DNA of 64,000 nucleotides from Brachynemurus nebulosus (lineage: Eukaryota; Arthropoda; Insecta; Neuroptera; Myrmeleontidae): NCBI GenBank assembly GCA_035578155.1, contig JAPWDM010000005.1:16552877-16616876 (forward strand), written 5' to 3'. Of this stretch, positions 1 through 11,562 are shown piece by piece (positions within the stretch are counted from its first letter, which is position 1; each line of letters opens with the position of its first letter). Below the pieces are notes generated by a model, which was not told where the DNA came from, searched no databases, and saw only the letters and a list, made by a program, of their open reading frames with translations. A program made the position numbers and the translations under genes.

Positions 1-860
1 CGATGGATTCGGATTCTAGTGACCTTGAAACGTGAAGATATGTTAAAATTAGTGATTCGTAAAATCGGACCCATTACAATAACTTCCAATGGGAAGTTAA
101 TAAGAACGTTAAACCAACAGCAAAAGGACTTCTGCCGAATCGGTCACATTTCTAAAAGAAATTGCGTCATTTTAATATAGTACAAATCAAAATTTAACAG
201 GTAAATTACCCTAATTCAAATCACTTCAATAAAGTTTGATTTGAAAATTTTTTTTAATTAAAAAATGTCAATCAGCTTATCAAAATTTTTCAGTGGCTTA
301 AAAACCGTGTCAATAAGATGAACGAACTCGTTTTCTTTTTTAACTTTCCCAAATATCCGTAGACGGCTAGACCTGGAAAGGTGACTATTGTCGAATTAGT
401 CGTATTTCTCAAAAAAACTGTCATTTTAATAGCAAAAATGAAAATCTCAGATAGAAATAACCATAATTCAACCAGTTACCCTAATCCAAATTATTTCAAA
501 AAAGCTTTACTTGAGATAAGAAAAGTTTTAGAAATTCACGATGAAAAAGCTCTGAAAAGTTTCAAATAAAGATTCGATAAATAGAGGAATAAACATTAGT
601 TTTTTCTAAATTATAATGAAAAAATTTTTACTTTACCTGGAAATCTTGGAATACTCTGGAAACGACTGAATTAATTTTCATCAAACCTGGCTAAGAACCA
701 TTCCGGAATTACTAACTTTCAAATGAAAAACCGCATGAAAATTGGTTAAGCCGTTTTCTAACCTAATGACGTCATCAGGTTTACTAAAATTTTTCAATGA
801 GCTATATACATTCGAAACTGGACGATTTTTTTCTATTTCAAGAAACCATTATGAAGGTTT
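1..860. repeat. Diverged tandem repeat, unit about 256 bp
   Basis: Similar blocks (gaat-t/c-agtc...tttct...TCATTTTAATA) recur near 137-180 and 390-432, about 255 bp apart. A second locus at 41060-41450 has the same blocks about 258 bp apart and ends with the same phrase (ttactaaaatttttcagtg). Bases 1-104 are also the near-exact reverse complement of 9797-9893, so the window begins inside another dispersed repeat. No coding potential is evident. Confidence 0.5.
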
Positions 861-1329
861 TAAAAAATACACCTCCTTTCTACTTCGATAGCTGGATCCG
901 CTCCTGTGCGCTCCCGTGTATTAATACTTGGGTTGGTATATTCACAGTTTACTAAGAAAAGAAGATGAGAAGTAAATGAGGTTATAGACTTTGTTTGTTG
1001 TAAGTGAAAATATATTTTATAAGCAAAACTAACATCAGCAAACAATAATGGAAATGGTCGTACAGAATAATCCAGGTCATTTGTTCGAATCGACTTACAA
1101 CGTTGGAGATTGTATATTTTCGTGTTGAAAATAAATGCAACAGCTACAGCACTACATCGTAACCGATATAATATATATTACATCTTTATTGCCAGGAATG
1201 GTTTAATTTAAAATGAAATTTAAAAGTAGTTTCAAAATTACAAATAAACCTTTTTTTACTTTTCCGTCCATATACGTAAGCTCTAGAGACACAGAAAGCA
1301 GAAAATCCGGATTTATGTATTAAAAAGAC
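861..1329. other. No recognisable feature
   Basis: AT-rich DNA. Short open frames here show no motif and no codon structure that I recognise. Confidence 0.4.
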
Positions 1330-1589
1330 TAGTGATGTCGAATAATGAACCGATTAATCGGTTTCGTCGACTAATTTTTTGTACCATTACTCACATTTTT
1401 TAGTCGACTATTTTACCTTTGACTAAGGGACTAAAATTATTAATTTTTTTTTAAAACTACTAAAAACGACTAATTTATTAATTTTTCAGAATTATTAAGC
1501 GTACAACTAAGTTCTACCTGTTTTTCAGCAACACTTTTTCCTTGATGAAATGGCGAATATGCACACTATTTACTTCCATTTTCAGCTCA

Positions 1590-1593
<4 letters not shown>

Positions 1594-1650
<57 letters not shown>
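1594..1650. repeat. (TA)n microsatellite
   Basis: Uninterrupted alternating TA run of about 57 bp, directly adjoining the inverted-repeat element at 1651. It probably offered the TA insertion target. Confidence 0.95.
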
Positions 1651-1652
<2 letters not shown>

Positions 1653-2103
1653 ATGTGAGTTTTTTGAGAGTTGCCATTTCTATTACAACCAAATTTTTAT
1701 GATAGAAATGGTACTGGAAAAGGTTCTATTTTTGGATGTAATGGAAATGTAACCAAGAAAAACACTATCGGTCGAAGTAGCCTCAAGTATATGCATATTT
1801 TTACTGCCTAACTGATAAATTAAAGAAAAATTAAAAAATTAAACTTGGGTAAAAATTTTCTTTCTCATTTATGTTGTTAATTAATGCATTAGATCAGTTT
1901 TATCGCAAAATTAATATAATATATAGTCTCATTTAAAAATCAATAAGTTTGTATCATAGCTCGAAAACCATAAGAGCTATAAAGCTCCTGACTATAGCAA
2001 TCGGTTGCCCCGTCGATATCTACAACTCTTATTTGAACAATTTTTCGATTAAATCAACGGTTTGGCTGTAATAGAAATGGCAACTCTCGAAAAACTCACA
2101 CAG
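1651..2103. mobile_element. Tc1/mariner-type miniature inverted-repeat element
   Basis: The left end CCATGTGAGTTTTTTGAGAG and the right end CTCTCGAAAAACTCACACAG are near-perfect inverted complements. The inverted repeat runs about 40 bp inward (GTTGCCATTTCTATTACA on both sides). TA flanks both ends, as expected for Tc1/mariner integration. The element is 453 bp with no open frame, so it is non-autonomous. Confidence 0.75.
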
Positions 2104-2526
2104 TATATATTGAAGATTAATATATTAAGAGCATGATGAATTTACATAGTAAAAACAGCTGTGATTGTATATATGCGTATTAATAATTAACCTATAACCG
2201 GCCGTGAGATACCGCCATCTCTTGATGAAAACGGGTAGAACTTATTTGTACACTTAATATTTATTGGATTTCAAAAAACGAAAACTAAAAAATTATGTAT
2301 TCGTATGATTTTTCACTTTTATGTGATCAGCACATTATGATTTGCCATATCTTTCTACTTCTTAAAAAATATATTAAAAGTCAATAATTAAATTCAAATG
2401 AAAACATCGGAAAAATTTAGTCGGTTAGTCGAGTATTGTATGCACGATATTTTCAACTAATGACTAATTTTGTCTGAAAAAAAAACTTTAGTCGATGAAT
2501 TGTCTAACTGCTCCTCAGCTCGACAT

Positions 2527-3517
2527 GAGACCTGAAACCAGGCTCAAAATCATTCTATATACGGCGCATTAAAAGGAGCAAAATTTTGATACATTTTGTC
2601 AACCGATTGTTAACTTTTTAGAAAAATTGGATAATTTGATTTGTTTTCTCTTTTCTACGAATGTTATTTTTGAAAATCGATAAAACTTGTACGAAAGGTG
2701 TTACAAAAAGTCTTCAATATCTTGAGGAAAATTTTTTTTGCAGCAAATCAACTAGCTTCAAATAAAAACACGCCGGGAAAGTTCCACTACTATTATCAAG
2801 ATTATAAAAAAAAAAATAAGTAAATAAAGTAAAATACATAGCCCAGAGCCGGAAACATAATGAAATCAATACTTACCTCAGCACAGGATATTTATAAATT
2901 TTACCTACTGGCATGACTTTTTGAAAAAATGTTACTTAACACCTACATCCACTTGCCTTTTCAATCAAATAAATACATAGTATTTTACTGCCACCTATTC
3001 GACCTGCCTATAAATACAATTATTGTAATAGGTAGTATTATTTTAAAACAATAGACTTCAATGAATTCATTTAAATATGACAATTCGATTTTCGCGAAAC
3101 AATTCAACTGCAAGTGAAATTTTTAATTGAATTTCAGAGCTACAAATCAGTATTTAAAAAAATCAAATAAAAGAATGTACTAAAACAGGACAAAAAAAAA
3201 AATCCTAACAATAAATTGTAAATTTGTAAATGTAATTAACTAATGAATTAAAAGTTTTAATATAGTTACTCGTAAATTGAATTATCAACAATTTATTAGT
3301 GTCCACAAATATTTCAATTGACATGAATTTTTTGTGTAAATAAGAATATGTGTACCGTAAAACTCCAAATCAGGCAAAGTTTTAAGAAAAGATAATATTA
3401 TAGGTTGAAATTTTTGGTTGATCAACTGTCAAAACGTAAATGATATTAAAGTAGTCAGTTTGGTGTAAAAAATGAGTCCAATTATTCAAACATATTTAGG
3501 TTTATTTTTATTTAATG
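2527..3517. other. No recognisable feature
   Basis: AT-rich sequence with A-runs. No inverted repeat, gene or known element was recognised. Confidence 0.4.
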
Positions 3518-3519
3518 TA

Positions 3520-4525
3520 GGGTCGACCGGGGTAATTGTGAATTGAAGCAATTGTGAACGGCGCCTATAATTTCTAAAATAACAGTAATATTGTTAAAAA
3601 TCAACTCTTAATATGTTTTTCTGTCAAAAAACCCTTGCAAAATTTTATGTATCTTACTTCGACCAATCCTCAAAAAAAAAATTTTAAATACATTTTCTTT
3701 TCTTAAAAGGTAAGAAATGGTTAAAAGTACTTCTAAAGAAGTGGTCTAAGCCCTGAGAGGGTTCCTTATTAACTGCTAAAGAAATTGGACAATTTATCAC
3801 CAATTCACAATTACCCCATGATTTTAAAAATGTGGGGATTCGGTCAAAAATTGCAGTAGTGTTCTTTTCAAAGTTGAAAATGTTGATGAAGGTGCTGGTG
3901 ACCTTATTGTACAAGTTTCCGTTGTACAAACAATACAAAAAAAAAGAAAATCGTTTTTTATTCATGTAAACTAAATGTATTTCCTTGAAAAAGTATTATT
4001 TTCCTTGTTTTTATGTGAATACATGTAATTTTTTTTATTTTTTATATGATAAAATGACATAATATCATCAAAATATCATTTTTAGCTTGTAATAAATTTG
4101 TTCCTACAATTTTTGTTATTTTTCTTTAACCTTGATTTTTTGTAGAAATTTGAGGTATGCGTAACTTGCATTAAACAAAGAGAAATTGTGACCGCTAAAG
4201 TGAAGGATTAAATGTGAAGAGTTTGAGTTGGGCTTTACTCTGACGTACCACACTTCTCTTGTAATCCATTCTAAATAATTTTTCTGATAGCATTCACTTT
4301 TACCCCGAAATTCATAAGATTTGCAAAACAGCACCGGGGAAATGTGAATTGCTTATAAAATTTTTGTTTTTCATATGAATTTGCTCAAAATTTGTGTGGT
4401 GCATCCTGAATAATGTAGAACTAAAAATAAATCAACTATAATGTGATATATAAAATAAAAAATACTTAAAACAACGCTTTTATCTTAACTCATGAAAATC
4501 CATTCACAATTACCCCGGTCAACCC
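3520..4525. mobile_element. TA-flanked inverted-repeat element (Tc1/mariner or pogo type), 1.0 kb
   Basis: The ends read GGGTCGACCGGGGTAATTGT and ACAATTACCCCGGTCAACCC, a terminal inverted repeat of about 25 bp with one mismatch. TA lies immediately outside both ends (3518-3519 and 4526-4527). The motif CAATTACCCC/GGGGTAATTG recurs internally (near 3805, and a related form near 4335), as subterminal repeats do. The internal open frames (3684-3965 and 4116-4334, reverse strand) have no catalytic motif that I recognise, so treat the element as non-autonomous or decayed. Confidence 0.75.
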
Positions 4526-4527
4526 TA

Positions 4528-6107
4528 TATAAAGAGTTTGGTAATTATGCAGAAAACAAGTCCACATCGATCATCATTTTTTTGGAACTGTTTGGTATCA
4601 CGACGCGTTGTTTAAAATGTATAACATCACTTTGGAATGCCAGAAAAGAAGGTCTGAGCCAATGCAAGAAGAAGGGCCATAAGAGTGAAAAATGGTATCA
4701 TTTGATTAAACAAGAACTCCTCTCTCTTTCTAAAAGGCTGCAATTATTTGATATGTTCATTACTTTTTGATATGTCTATTCTATTCCACAGCTTTTCTCT
4801 CCTTAGATTCGTGGCACACAGTCGATTTTAAATCGATCGATAATTTAGTCGATCTCTGTAAAGCCATTAAAATACATGTAGGTTTATTTGTGGATTTACA
4901 AAACAACTGTAAATGATGATTAAATCATTAATGGTAAAAACCTTCATGATTAAATAATTATGTAACTGTTGACCAACTGATGTGGTGTCATAGCATTAAC
5001 TTGCGCTCCATAAACTTTCTGTCTCTCTAATCTTGACTGGATAATTTTTCTACTCTTGACAATATTTTCTCCCACCATGATTCTGCCGTAACCAATTAAA
5101 TTCGTAATTAATGACGCGTATATCGCGTATTTGGTATCTGTCTCTATCTATCTCTTTTTATAGATTTAAATTGCGTGTGTTGCGCATTCAGTGCGCATAG
5201 GAGTAGTAACTAGTGGGCATGTCAAGACTAGAGAATGGTCCTGGACATACTTGTCAAGATTAGGAAGCTTTTACTGTATAACGAACATAAGATATTATGT
5301 ACCTACATTAAATCTTAAAATCGATTCCGTGTGTGCATGTATGGCGATTTCTAACAGACTAAATTATTCCGTTAACAATAAAACAATAAACAATCGATTA
5401 TGTGACCGAGGCCTTCGTACATAGTTAAAGACGTTTGAATATTTAAATCGATATTTTCGAAACACATTTCATCTTCCTGATATGATTGCTAATATTGTCT
5501 CAGGAATTATAATATTTACAAAAGAATACAAATAAAAAAAAATATTTCCTTCAATTTTAAGATAAATAATACATTTAAAAAAGAAAAATAACAGAGAGAA
5601 GTTCACATTCTTTTTGTCCATTTTCAATTAAGTCGAAAGAATTGAAGACACATAATAATAAAAATAAAGGGGCTGCACACTTTATTTACAAATGGAATAA
5701 ATGAAGGATTGAAAAAAATCGATTGCTTTATTGCTGTAATTTAAAAAAAAAATAAATATCGAAAAGCAGCAGAAAAGGAAAAAAAATAAGTATATTTTTT
5801 AAAAAGATAAAAGCCAGAAAAGAAATTGATATTATTTTTTAATACATACTATTTGCCATATGTATTAAATCATACGTATGTCTAAAAATATAATAAATTT
5901 TTAAAAATATAATAAAGTATTTAGTCTCTTCAAAAAAACAATAAGATTATTTTTACTCGTGACGTAAGTAAATAACTTCCATACATGTAAGAATAATAAA
6001 ATTTGTAAACTTTGAAATTTTTGTTACTTAAAAATGGCATTAAAAAAAAAAGATACAAATATCAAATGTAATTCTAATAACTTACAGTTAAGTTAATTCT
6101 ACTGAGA
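4528..6107. other. No recognisable feature
   Basis: AT-rich DNA with many A-runs. Short frames at 4492-4770 and 5191-5424 have no recognisable domain. No tRNA-like or inverted-repeat structure was noticed. Confidence 0.4.
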
Positions 6108-6353
6108 TTTTCCAACTCGCTAACAGCGGACAAAAATATTCGGCAAGTGTGTATTACACACCGCGACCAGCCTCCGACATCTCATTGCATCTTCGACCCC
6201 TTCACTCCAACTTTTTCGAGGTCGGCCTCTCTTGTGCCTTTCTATAGGTGTCCATTTAAATATGAAATTGAATAAACGATGTTCCTCCATTCTTTGCACA
6301 TGCCCATACCAAATTAACTGTTTTGTTTCAACAGTTTCTTTACTTTGTATACA
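6108..6353 (-). pseudogene. LINE reverse-transcriptase open frame, C-terminal fragment
   Basis: Read on the reverse strand from 6353, an open frame runs through the motif LIWYGHVQRMEE and then KRGRPRKSW. These are the hallmarks of the extreme C-terminus of non-LTR retrotransposon endonuclease/reverse-transcriptase proteins (the GHV-RM...GRP-W segment). The frame stops at about 6121, so only the last 75 or so residues and the 3' end survive. A shorter related 3' piece sits at 13341-13421. The 5' side is cut off exactly where the inverted-repeat element at 6352 begins, and the LINE does not obviously resume on its far side. No catalytic domain is left, so the fragment is dead. Confidence 0.75.
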
Positions 6354-7273
6354 CTGAGAAAAAAATACAGTAATTTTTACTGAAATTTCTGGTAAAAAAT
6401 TACTGAGCTCTCTGGTAATGCGGACATAAGTGACAAGCTAAGCAAAAAGTACGATAATTTATAGTAAAAATTGTAAATTACCCTATAGCTCAGTAAAAAT
6501 TACCGTATTATTTATAAATAAGGTTTTTTTTTTATTTACTAATAAATAATTGGATTAAAATAGTTTGAAAGGATATTGATAGAAGGGTAAGCATTAAAAT
6601 CAAATTATTAATATATAAATTCTTTATTTGACATATTACATGATAAAAATTTTTAACAATAAGAACATTACAATAATTTGTATAAAAACATATTTCAATT
6701 AACATCAATACATATAAAAAAACATACAAGAATTAAAATAAAAACTAAACAAAAATTCATGAAACACAACAAACAAACACTTTATAAACATCCAGTCATG
6801 ATGGTTGTTATTGAACAACTGAACGAAACAACACAACGGCCGGAGAATCCTGCTTAGTTGCTAGGTCTGTAACTGCTGTAACTCGTGTTGGTCGTGTTAG
6901 ACAATGCTCGATGCGCTTGCGTGCTTGTTTTATTTATTCTCATGTCTGTGTGATGCTTGGTATGCAATGTTATGTGAGAGGGATGAAATGCACAGCGACT
7001 CAGTAAAAATTATTCAATGTCCAGTATAATTTTATAAAAAATTAAGTAAATTTTCCCGGTGTCCACATGAAATTTTACTAGCCCATCGAATTTTATGCAG
7101 CTGTATAGGAAAAATTCTTAAGGTGTACAGGAAAAATTTTCAAATGAATCGTAAAAAATAATGTTTGAAACGCATTTTTTATATTTTTGCTTAATAATTT
7201 CCTACGGACTGGTCACTTAAGACTCGTTTACCGGAGGCAGCTCAGTAATTTTTACTGGAATTTTTTCTCTGTG
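6352..7273. mobile_element. Miniature inverted-repeat element with TATA target duplication
   Basis: The left end is CACTGAGAAAAAAATACAGT and the right end is CTGGAATTTTTTCTCTGTG. Both carry the subterminal CAGTAATTTTTACTG palindrome. TATA occurs immediately outside both ends (6348-6351 and 7274-7277). Copies of cagtaaaaatt are scattered through the 922-bp interior. There is no credible transposase, so it is non-autonomous. A 4-bp TATA duplication would fit Sola- or Chapaev-like families, but the superfamily is not established. The element at 63315 has similar ends and the same target. Confidence 0.65.
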
Positions 7274-7277
7274 TATA

Positions 7278-8007
7278 AATCCAAACCAAAAAAAAAAAAA
7301 AAAATTCAATAACAAATTGAAAAAAAAAATATACTATCTACTAAATTGCGCAAAGGTCTGACACTGGTTAATTAAAAGTGTTCAAATGCAGGAAACCCTC
7401 TAATGTAATAACACAAATGAAAAATTTATATGGATTTCGTTGTAGTACTACGAAATCCTAAGAACGACCCAAAAAAAAAAACCCGTCAATAATTCGTTAC
7501 TACTTTCGAGTAGATACTTTAAGTTTACAAATATTTAAACATAAGATGAAAACAAGCAAATATATTTTTTGAGTCTCCTGTGTCATATTGCTCATCAAAC
7601 CTTAATTAAATGTTTACTGGTAAATATCTAGAAAGTTAAGTGGGCGTTGCTACCCGCAAACTTATTTTACATACTTAGCTTAAATTTATCCAAGGATTAC
7701 TCACGATATTACACATATTATTTAGCTATCTATAGATATTTTGATCTAACATTTTATAACAACTAATTACATAGTCTGCTGAGATTATAATATAATGTGT
7801 CGATTAAATAAACAAACATTAGCGTTGCCACCAGAGTAGTACCACAGACACCACAGTTTCAATCAGTAAACACTGAAAATAAATACAAAATTATATAATA
7901 ATAACTGATTGTCGTATTGGTTTAATATTACAAAATTCATTTGCACAATCCACAAATCAATAATTTATTAAGGGGTTACATTACTCGATAGCAAATTGAT
8001 TTTTCAG
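7278..8007. other. No recognisable feature
   Basis: AT-rich DNA starting with an A16 run. Nothing is recognised until the possible exon at 8008. Confidence 0.4.
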
Positions 8008-8235
8008 TTAAAAGTGTTTCCGATAGTGTGGTAAACTCGACTGAATCATCGTCGCCGTCGTCTAAAACTCTAAATCGTGCCTCTTTTACACCTAAATTAA
8101 AAAAGATATTTAGGAATATGCAATGGTTAAATTATCTACCAATGACCAAAAATAATTTATTTCTAAGGGATCTTCTGCAAGACACGTGGGATAAAAAAAC
8201 CACTTTTTGGAATTTTTTTGGAGAAACTATTTATG
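8008..8235 (+). other. Candidate internal exon of an unrecognised gene
   Basis: The open frame is bracketed by a plausible splice acceptor (polypyrimidine then TTTTTCAG at 8000-8007) and a plausible donor (ATG then GTAATG from 8236). The interval is 228 nt, a multiple of three. The peptide begins with a Ser/Thr-rich stretch (STESSSPSSKTLNRASFTPK) and continues with aromatic and basic residues. It matches no family that I know. The local CpG content (tcgtcgccgtcgtc) is higher than in the flanks. It could be a host exon, a decayed transposon exon or chance. The ATG/GTG inside gives no strong start, so it is read as an internal exon. Confidence 0.25.
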
Positions 8236-8428
8236 GTAATGAAAAAAAAAACTTTTGTACGTTAAAGTAGGTAGGTATACATATAATCAAGTGTATCTTG
8301 AATATTTTTTTTATTTTTGATCAGCCATCTGCCCTTGTAAACCCGTTAAAAGTCACAAATCAAAAAAAAAAGCCAATGATTCAAAAAAACTATAAGTCTG
8401 ATTGGACTAGAACTTGATGCATTCTCTT

Positions 8429-8605
8429 TATTATGGTGTTTTTTGTAAGACTATCTAGAATCAGCCCTTAAAATAAAAAATTCGCCTAGAACGCCTGAAA
8501 GGTCAAAACATCAATGATTCTTACTTCTTCATTCAAGATGGTGCCAAAAAAAGTATGAGATCTGATGAGCTGATTCTAGATAGTCTTACAGAAAACACCA
8601 TAATA
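8429..8605. repeat. Inverted repeat, 37-bp arms
   Basis: The arms at 8429-8465 and 8569-8605 are reverse complements with one mismatch, around a 103-bp spacer. Weaker complementarity continues outward for about 20 bp. It could be a small fold-back element, and no target duplication was found. Confidence 0.75.
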
Positions 8606-9262
8606 CAATCGAACTTGTATTTTTTTTTTAATCGTTGACACCGTTTCGAATTACAATATTTACATTTGATATTGAACAGGCCTATAAGAGCAGATTGAAG
8701 GTCATACAATAAGAAAAAAAGTCTAAATACACTTAATTATATATACTTTATCGGTGACGAATACCAACCAGGAGATTTTATAACTAACTTAGTATTTTAC
8801 TAAAAGAGTGAAAAATTGACGTTTTCAGTTATTTTCTATACTAATGTAGAATTTTCAGTTGTGGAGTATTTTACTAAAGAAGTATTGAAAATATTCTCTT
8901 AGGAGTAAACAATTTCTGGGTGTGCACCACTCTGGAGTATTATACTAAAGTAGTAATTTTGAGAGAAAACAAAACCAAAATATGCTCCTACCCACTAGCA
9001 GGAGTATGTAAAAGAGTATTTTTAAAAAAAACATTATCGACCTGCATTTTTACGCCTTCTTTTCGGCTTATTTTGATAACTGGACATTTTTCTGGGTTTT
9101 TAATTAAAAATATTGTAATATGACAATAAATATTACAATCAGTTCTCGATTATTTGAGGGAAAATAACTAGGTTGAATGTGAAAACCCAGCCGCTGTATG
9201 CGTATCTATATATTTTTTCTTCTAAATAAATAAACAACACTAAAAAGACCTAAATAAAAAAA
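8606..9262. other. AT-rich stretch with recurring GGAGTATTWTACTAAAG motif
   Basis: The motif recurs near 8790, 8860 and 8930, and nothing else is recognised. It may be a decayed repeat family. Confidence 0.3.
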
Positions 9263-9520
9263 GTTAATTAAAAATATCAAAAAACATTTCTGCGTAAAAA
9301 GCAAATTAAAACGGTGGAAACAAGATGAAATAGAGAAAAAGGAAAATGAATAAAAAAGTAAAGCAGTCGGAGGCATCAAATATTTATGTTTAACTTGATA
9401 CAACATGTACCTATGCCTCCAACTGCTTTACTTTTCTTTTATTCATTTTTCATTTTCTCTATTTCATCTTGTTTTAGTTTGCCTTTTACGCAGTCTGGTT
9501 TTTTGATTTTTTTAATTAAC
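9263..9520. repeat. Long imperfect hairpin, arms about 110 bp
   Basis: The left arm 9263-9376 (starting GTTAATTAAAAATATCAAAA, ending GTCGGAGGCAT) is complementary to the right arm 9413-9520 (starting ATGCCTCCAACTGC, ending TTTTAATTAAC). There are a few mismatches and a short indel, and the spacer is 36 bp. A transcript would fold into a long stem. No target duplication was identified. Confidence 0.8.
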
Positions 9521-9792
9521 TCTTTTGTTGACTACATTTTTGTTTTCCATTTGTATTTGGATTAACCATGATTTTGATTTGTCCATCCTTGTACTCCCCA
9601 TTACTGTACCGAATTATCGGTGTTGACTGTATTTTGGCAATATGGATGGTGTTTTTAATGAAGATAATACGTCTGAGTCTATAGTACGAACTGCTCAAGA
9701 TAAAAAAGATAGGCGCATAGATACAATCAAGCTTTTTATTTGGGGGGGGGAGGTATCTGCGCTATATGGGAAAAATGAGATAAAATTTTTTT

Positions 9793-10080
9793 ATTAACTT
9801 CACATAGGAAGTTATTGTAATGGGTCCGATTTTATGAATCGCTAATTTTGACATATCTCCACGTTTCAAGGTCACTAGAATCCGAATCCATCGTTTTTAG
9901 CGTGATGTCTGTGTGTGCGTTCGTTAGTTCGTTCGTTCCTTCGTGAATTTTTTTTCGTCTTGCATATCTCGAGAACAAATGATGATATCAACTCTAATTT
10001 CATTAGATGCGCAATCAAAAAATGAAGACCGGATAAAGTTTTCAGCGAATTCGGTTTAGTGGTTTGTTTTTTGTGGTAAA
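9793..10080 (+). repeat. Dispersed repeat; inverted partner at window start
   Basis: Bases 9797-9893 are the near-exact reverse complement of 1-104. The unit continues with a GTTCGTTCGTTC-type run and the phrase 'catatctcgagaacaaatg'. It is non-coding and its element class is unknown. Confidence 0.5.
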
Positions 10081-11560
10081 AAAACGGAATTAACTTTATT
10101 AAGATAACATAGATTATATGGATTTTTTACCATAACATTATTATATAATGGCCTAAGAACCTTCCTTGATGTTAAAAACGCCAGTATTTTATTACAAAAT
10201 TAAAAATTAAATGGGGAAAAATTTTTTAGTGTTCCGTGTCAAAATTGGTAAAACAGAATACTTATGGAACACAAACGTCACAGCCGATTTGTCTTGAAAC
10301 CGTTCGACGTGAAAATCTAAATTTAATATACAGAAAGAAAGAGTTGGATGGTTTAGTTGCAGAGGGTGACCTGGAAAATTAAAAAAGGAATTTCCCAATG
10401 ATTATCGGGTAGGATATTAAAGGAAAGCTTATTAAAACACGAATTTAATTATGTATAACTATATATTTTTATTAATTTTTTTTTAAACTTTTGAGAATTG
10501 CTATCCCCAACTACCCGATGTTTATGGAAGTGATCTGCATGAGAATAATTGTTTGAATTAAAGTAATTTGAGTGAGAACCTTTAGAAATATAACCGATTC
10601 CACATTTTCCCAGCTAACTCAACATTCCTAATTTTGGAAATTAATTCTGGAATTTCTGTATCATTTATTACAACGAGTACTTATAACTTCCAAATTCATA
10701 TAAAAATTTTCAGCTCGTAAATTTATGTTAGGTACTCTTTAATGATACTCAAGTAAAAAGTTTTATAATGTTATATAGTTTTCGATATATAATAATATTG
10801 AAGACACAAGTATCAGAGATCCTTTGAAGTTTACGACGACACATAATCACTAAGAAAATTGTCTAGCTAGGACAGTGGTTGTCGTTCCATTACCAGCCAT
10901 TAAGTTGATAGAATATCCACAAAGGATTATCCTTTATTCATGTTAAGAGGTTGTTAAATTCAATTAGTAAAATAAACTAAATCACACACAAGGAAAAATG
11001 TTTCACTATCGCAAACTAGACGCTGGTAAATATAAACATTCACAAGCCTATCACTACGAAAATTTGTAAATAAATTGTTAAGAATGATCGTAAAATTTAT
11101 ACGATCAGAGGCGTCGTAAATATACTTATGATGGGGCAAATGTAGCAGTCACGCCAGGACGCACGACTAAATTGGGCACAAGAGATAAAATATGGACACA
11201 AGTAGGAAAAGTATTTTTTCAAACCTTTTAAAGGGAAAACGAAACCTTTCCTCGTGTTCGTCCGTCTGTCGCAGAGGTATTTCTCGAAAACTATGTAACT
11301 TAGGAATTTGAAATTTGGCATGTTAGGCTTTGACAATTAGAAAAAAAAATTTGAGACCGAAAGAAGAGATTCATTAAGTCCAAAAAAAGTTGTGTGGGGT
11401 ATCATTTGAATAAATTATTTCTAAGGATTTAAAAATATTTTTTATATATTTTATAGTGGTGTTAATAATACTTCAAAATTTGTTAAAGTGACCGTTCCTT
11501 CTGATTTTATAAGTTTCTAGAGCTAAAATTTTGATTTTTTAAAATATATTTTTCATGCTG
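10081..11560. other. No gene recognised; one short dispersed repeat
   Basis: About 10222-10330 (GTGTTCCGTGTCAAAATTGG and following) resembles 60622-60720, so a low-copy dispersed repeat is present. The rest is AT-rich and unremarkable. Confidence 0.35.
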
Positions 11561-11562
11561 TA

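Larger units (their letters stand above)
1330..2526 (+). mobile_element. hAT-like remnant rich in TCGACTAA motifs, interrupted
   Basis: The outer parts (about 1330-1520 and 2410-2526) align with the reverse complement of 39594-39993. They start CTAGTGATGTCGAA and end near GCTCGACAT, giving short imperfect terminal inverted repeats. The copy at 39.6 kb is about 400 bp long. This one is about 1.2 kb because a (TA)n tract, a 453-bp inverted-repeat element and other DNA lie inside it. The hAT assignment rests only on the style of the ends. No transposase is visible and the target duplication is not resolved. Confidence 0.4.

Noticed and set aside
1070..1110. Possible tRNA B-box (TTGTTCGAATCGAC)
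   Set aside because: No matching A-box or cloverleaf stems around it. No tRNA was found in the window.
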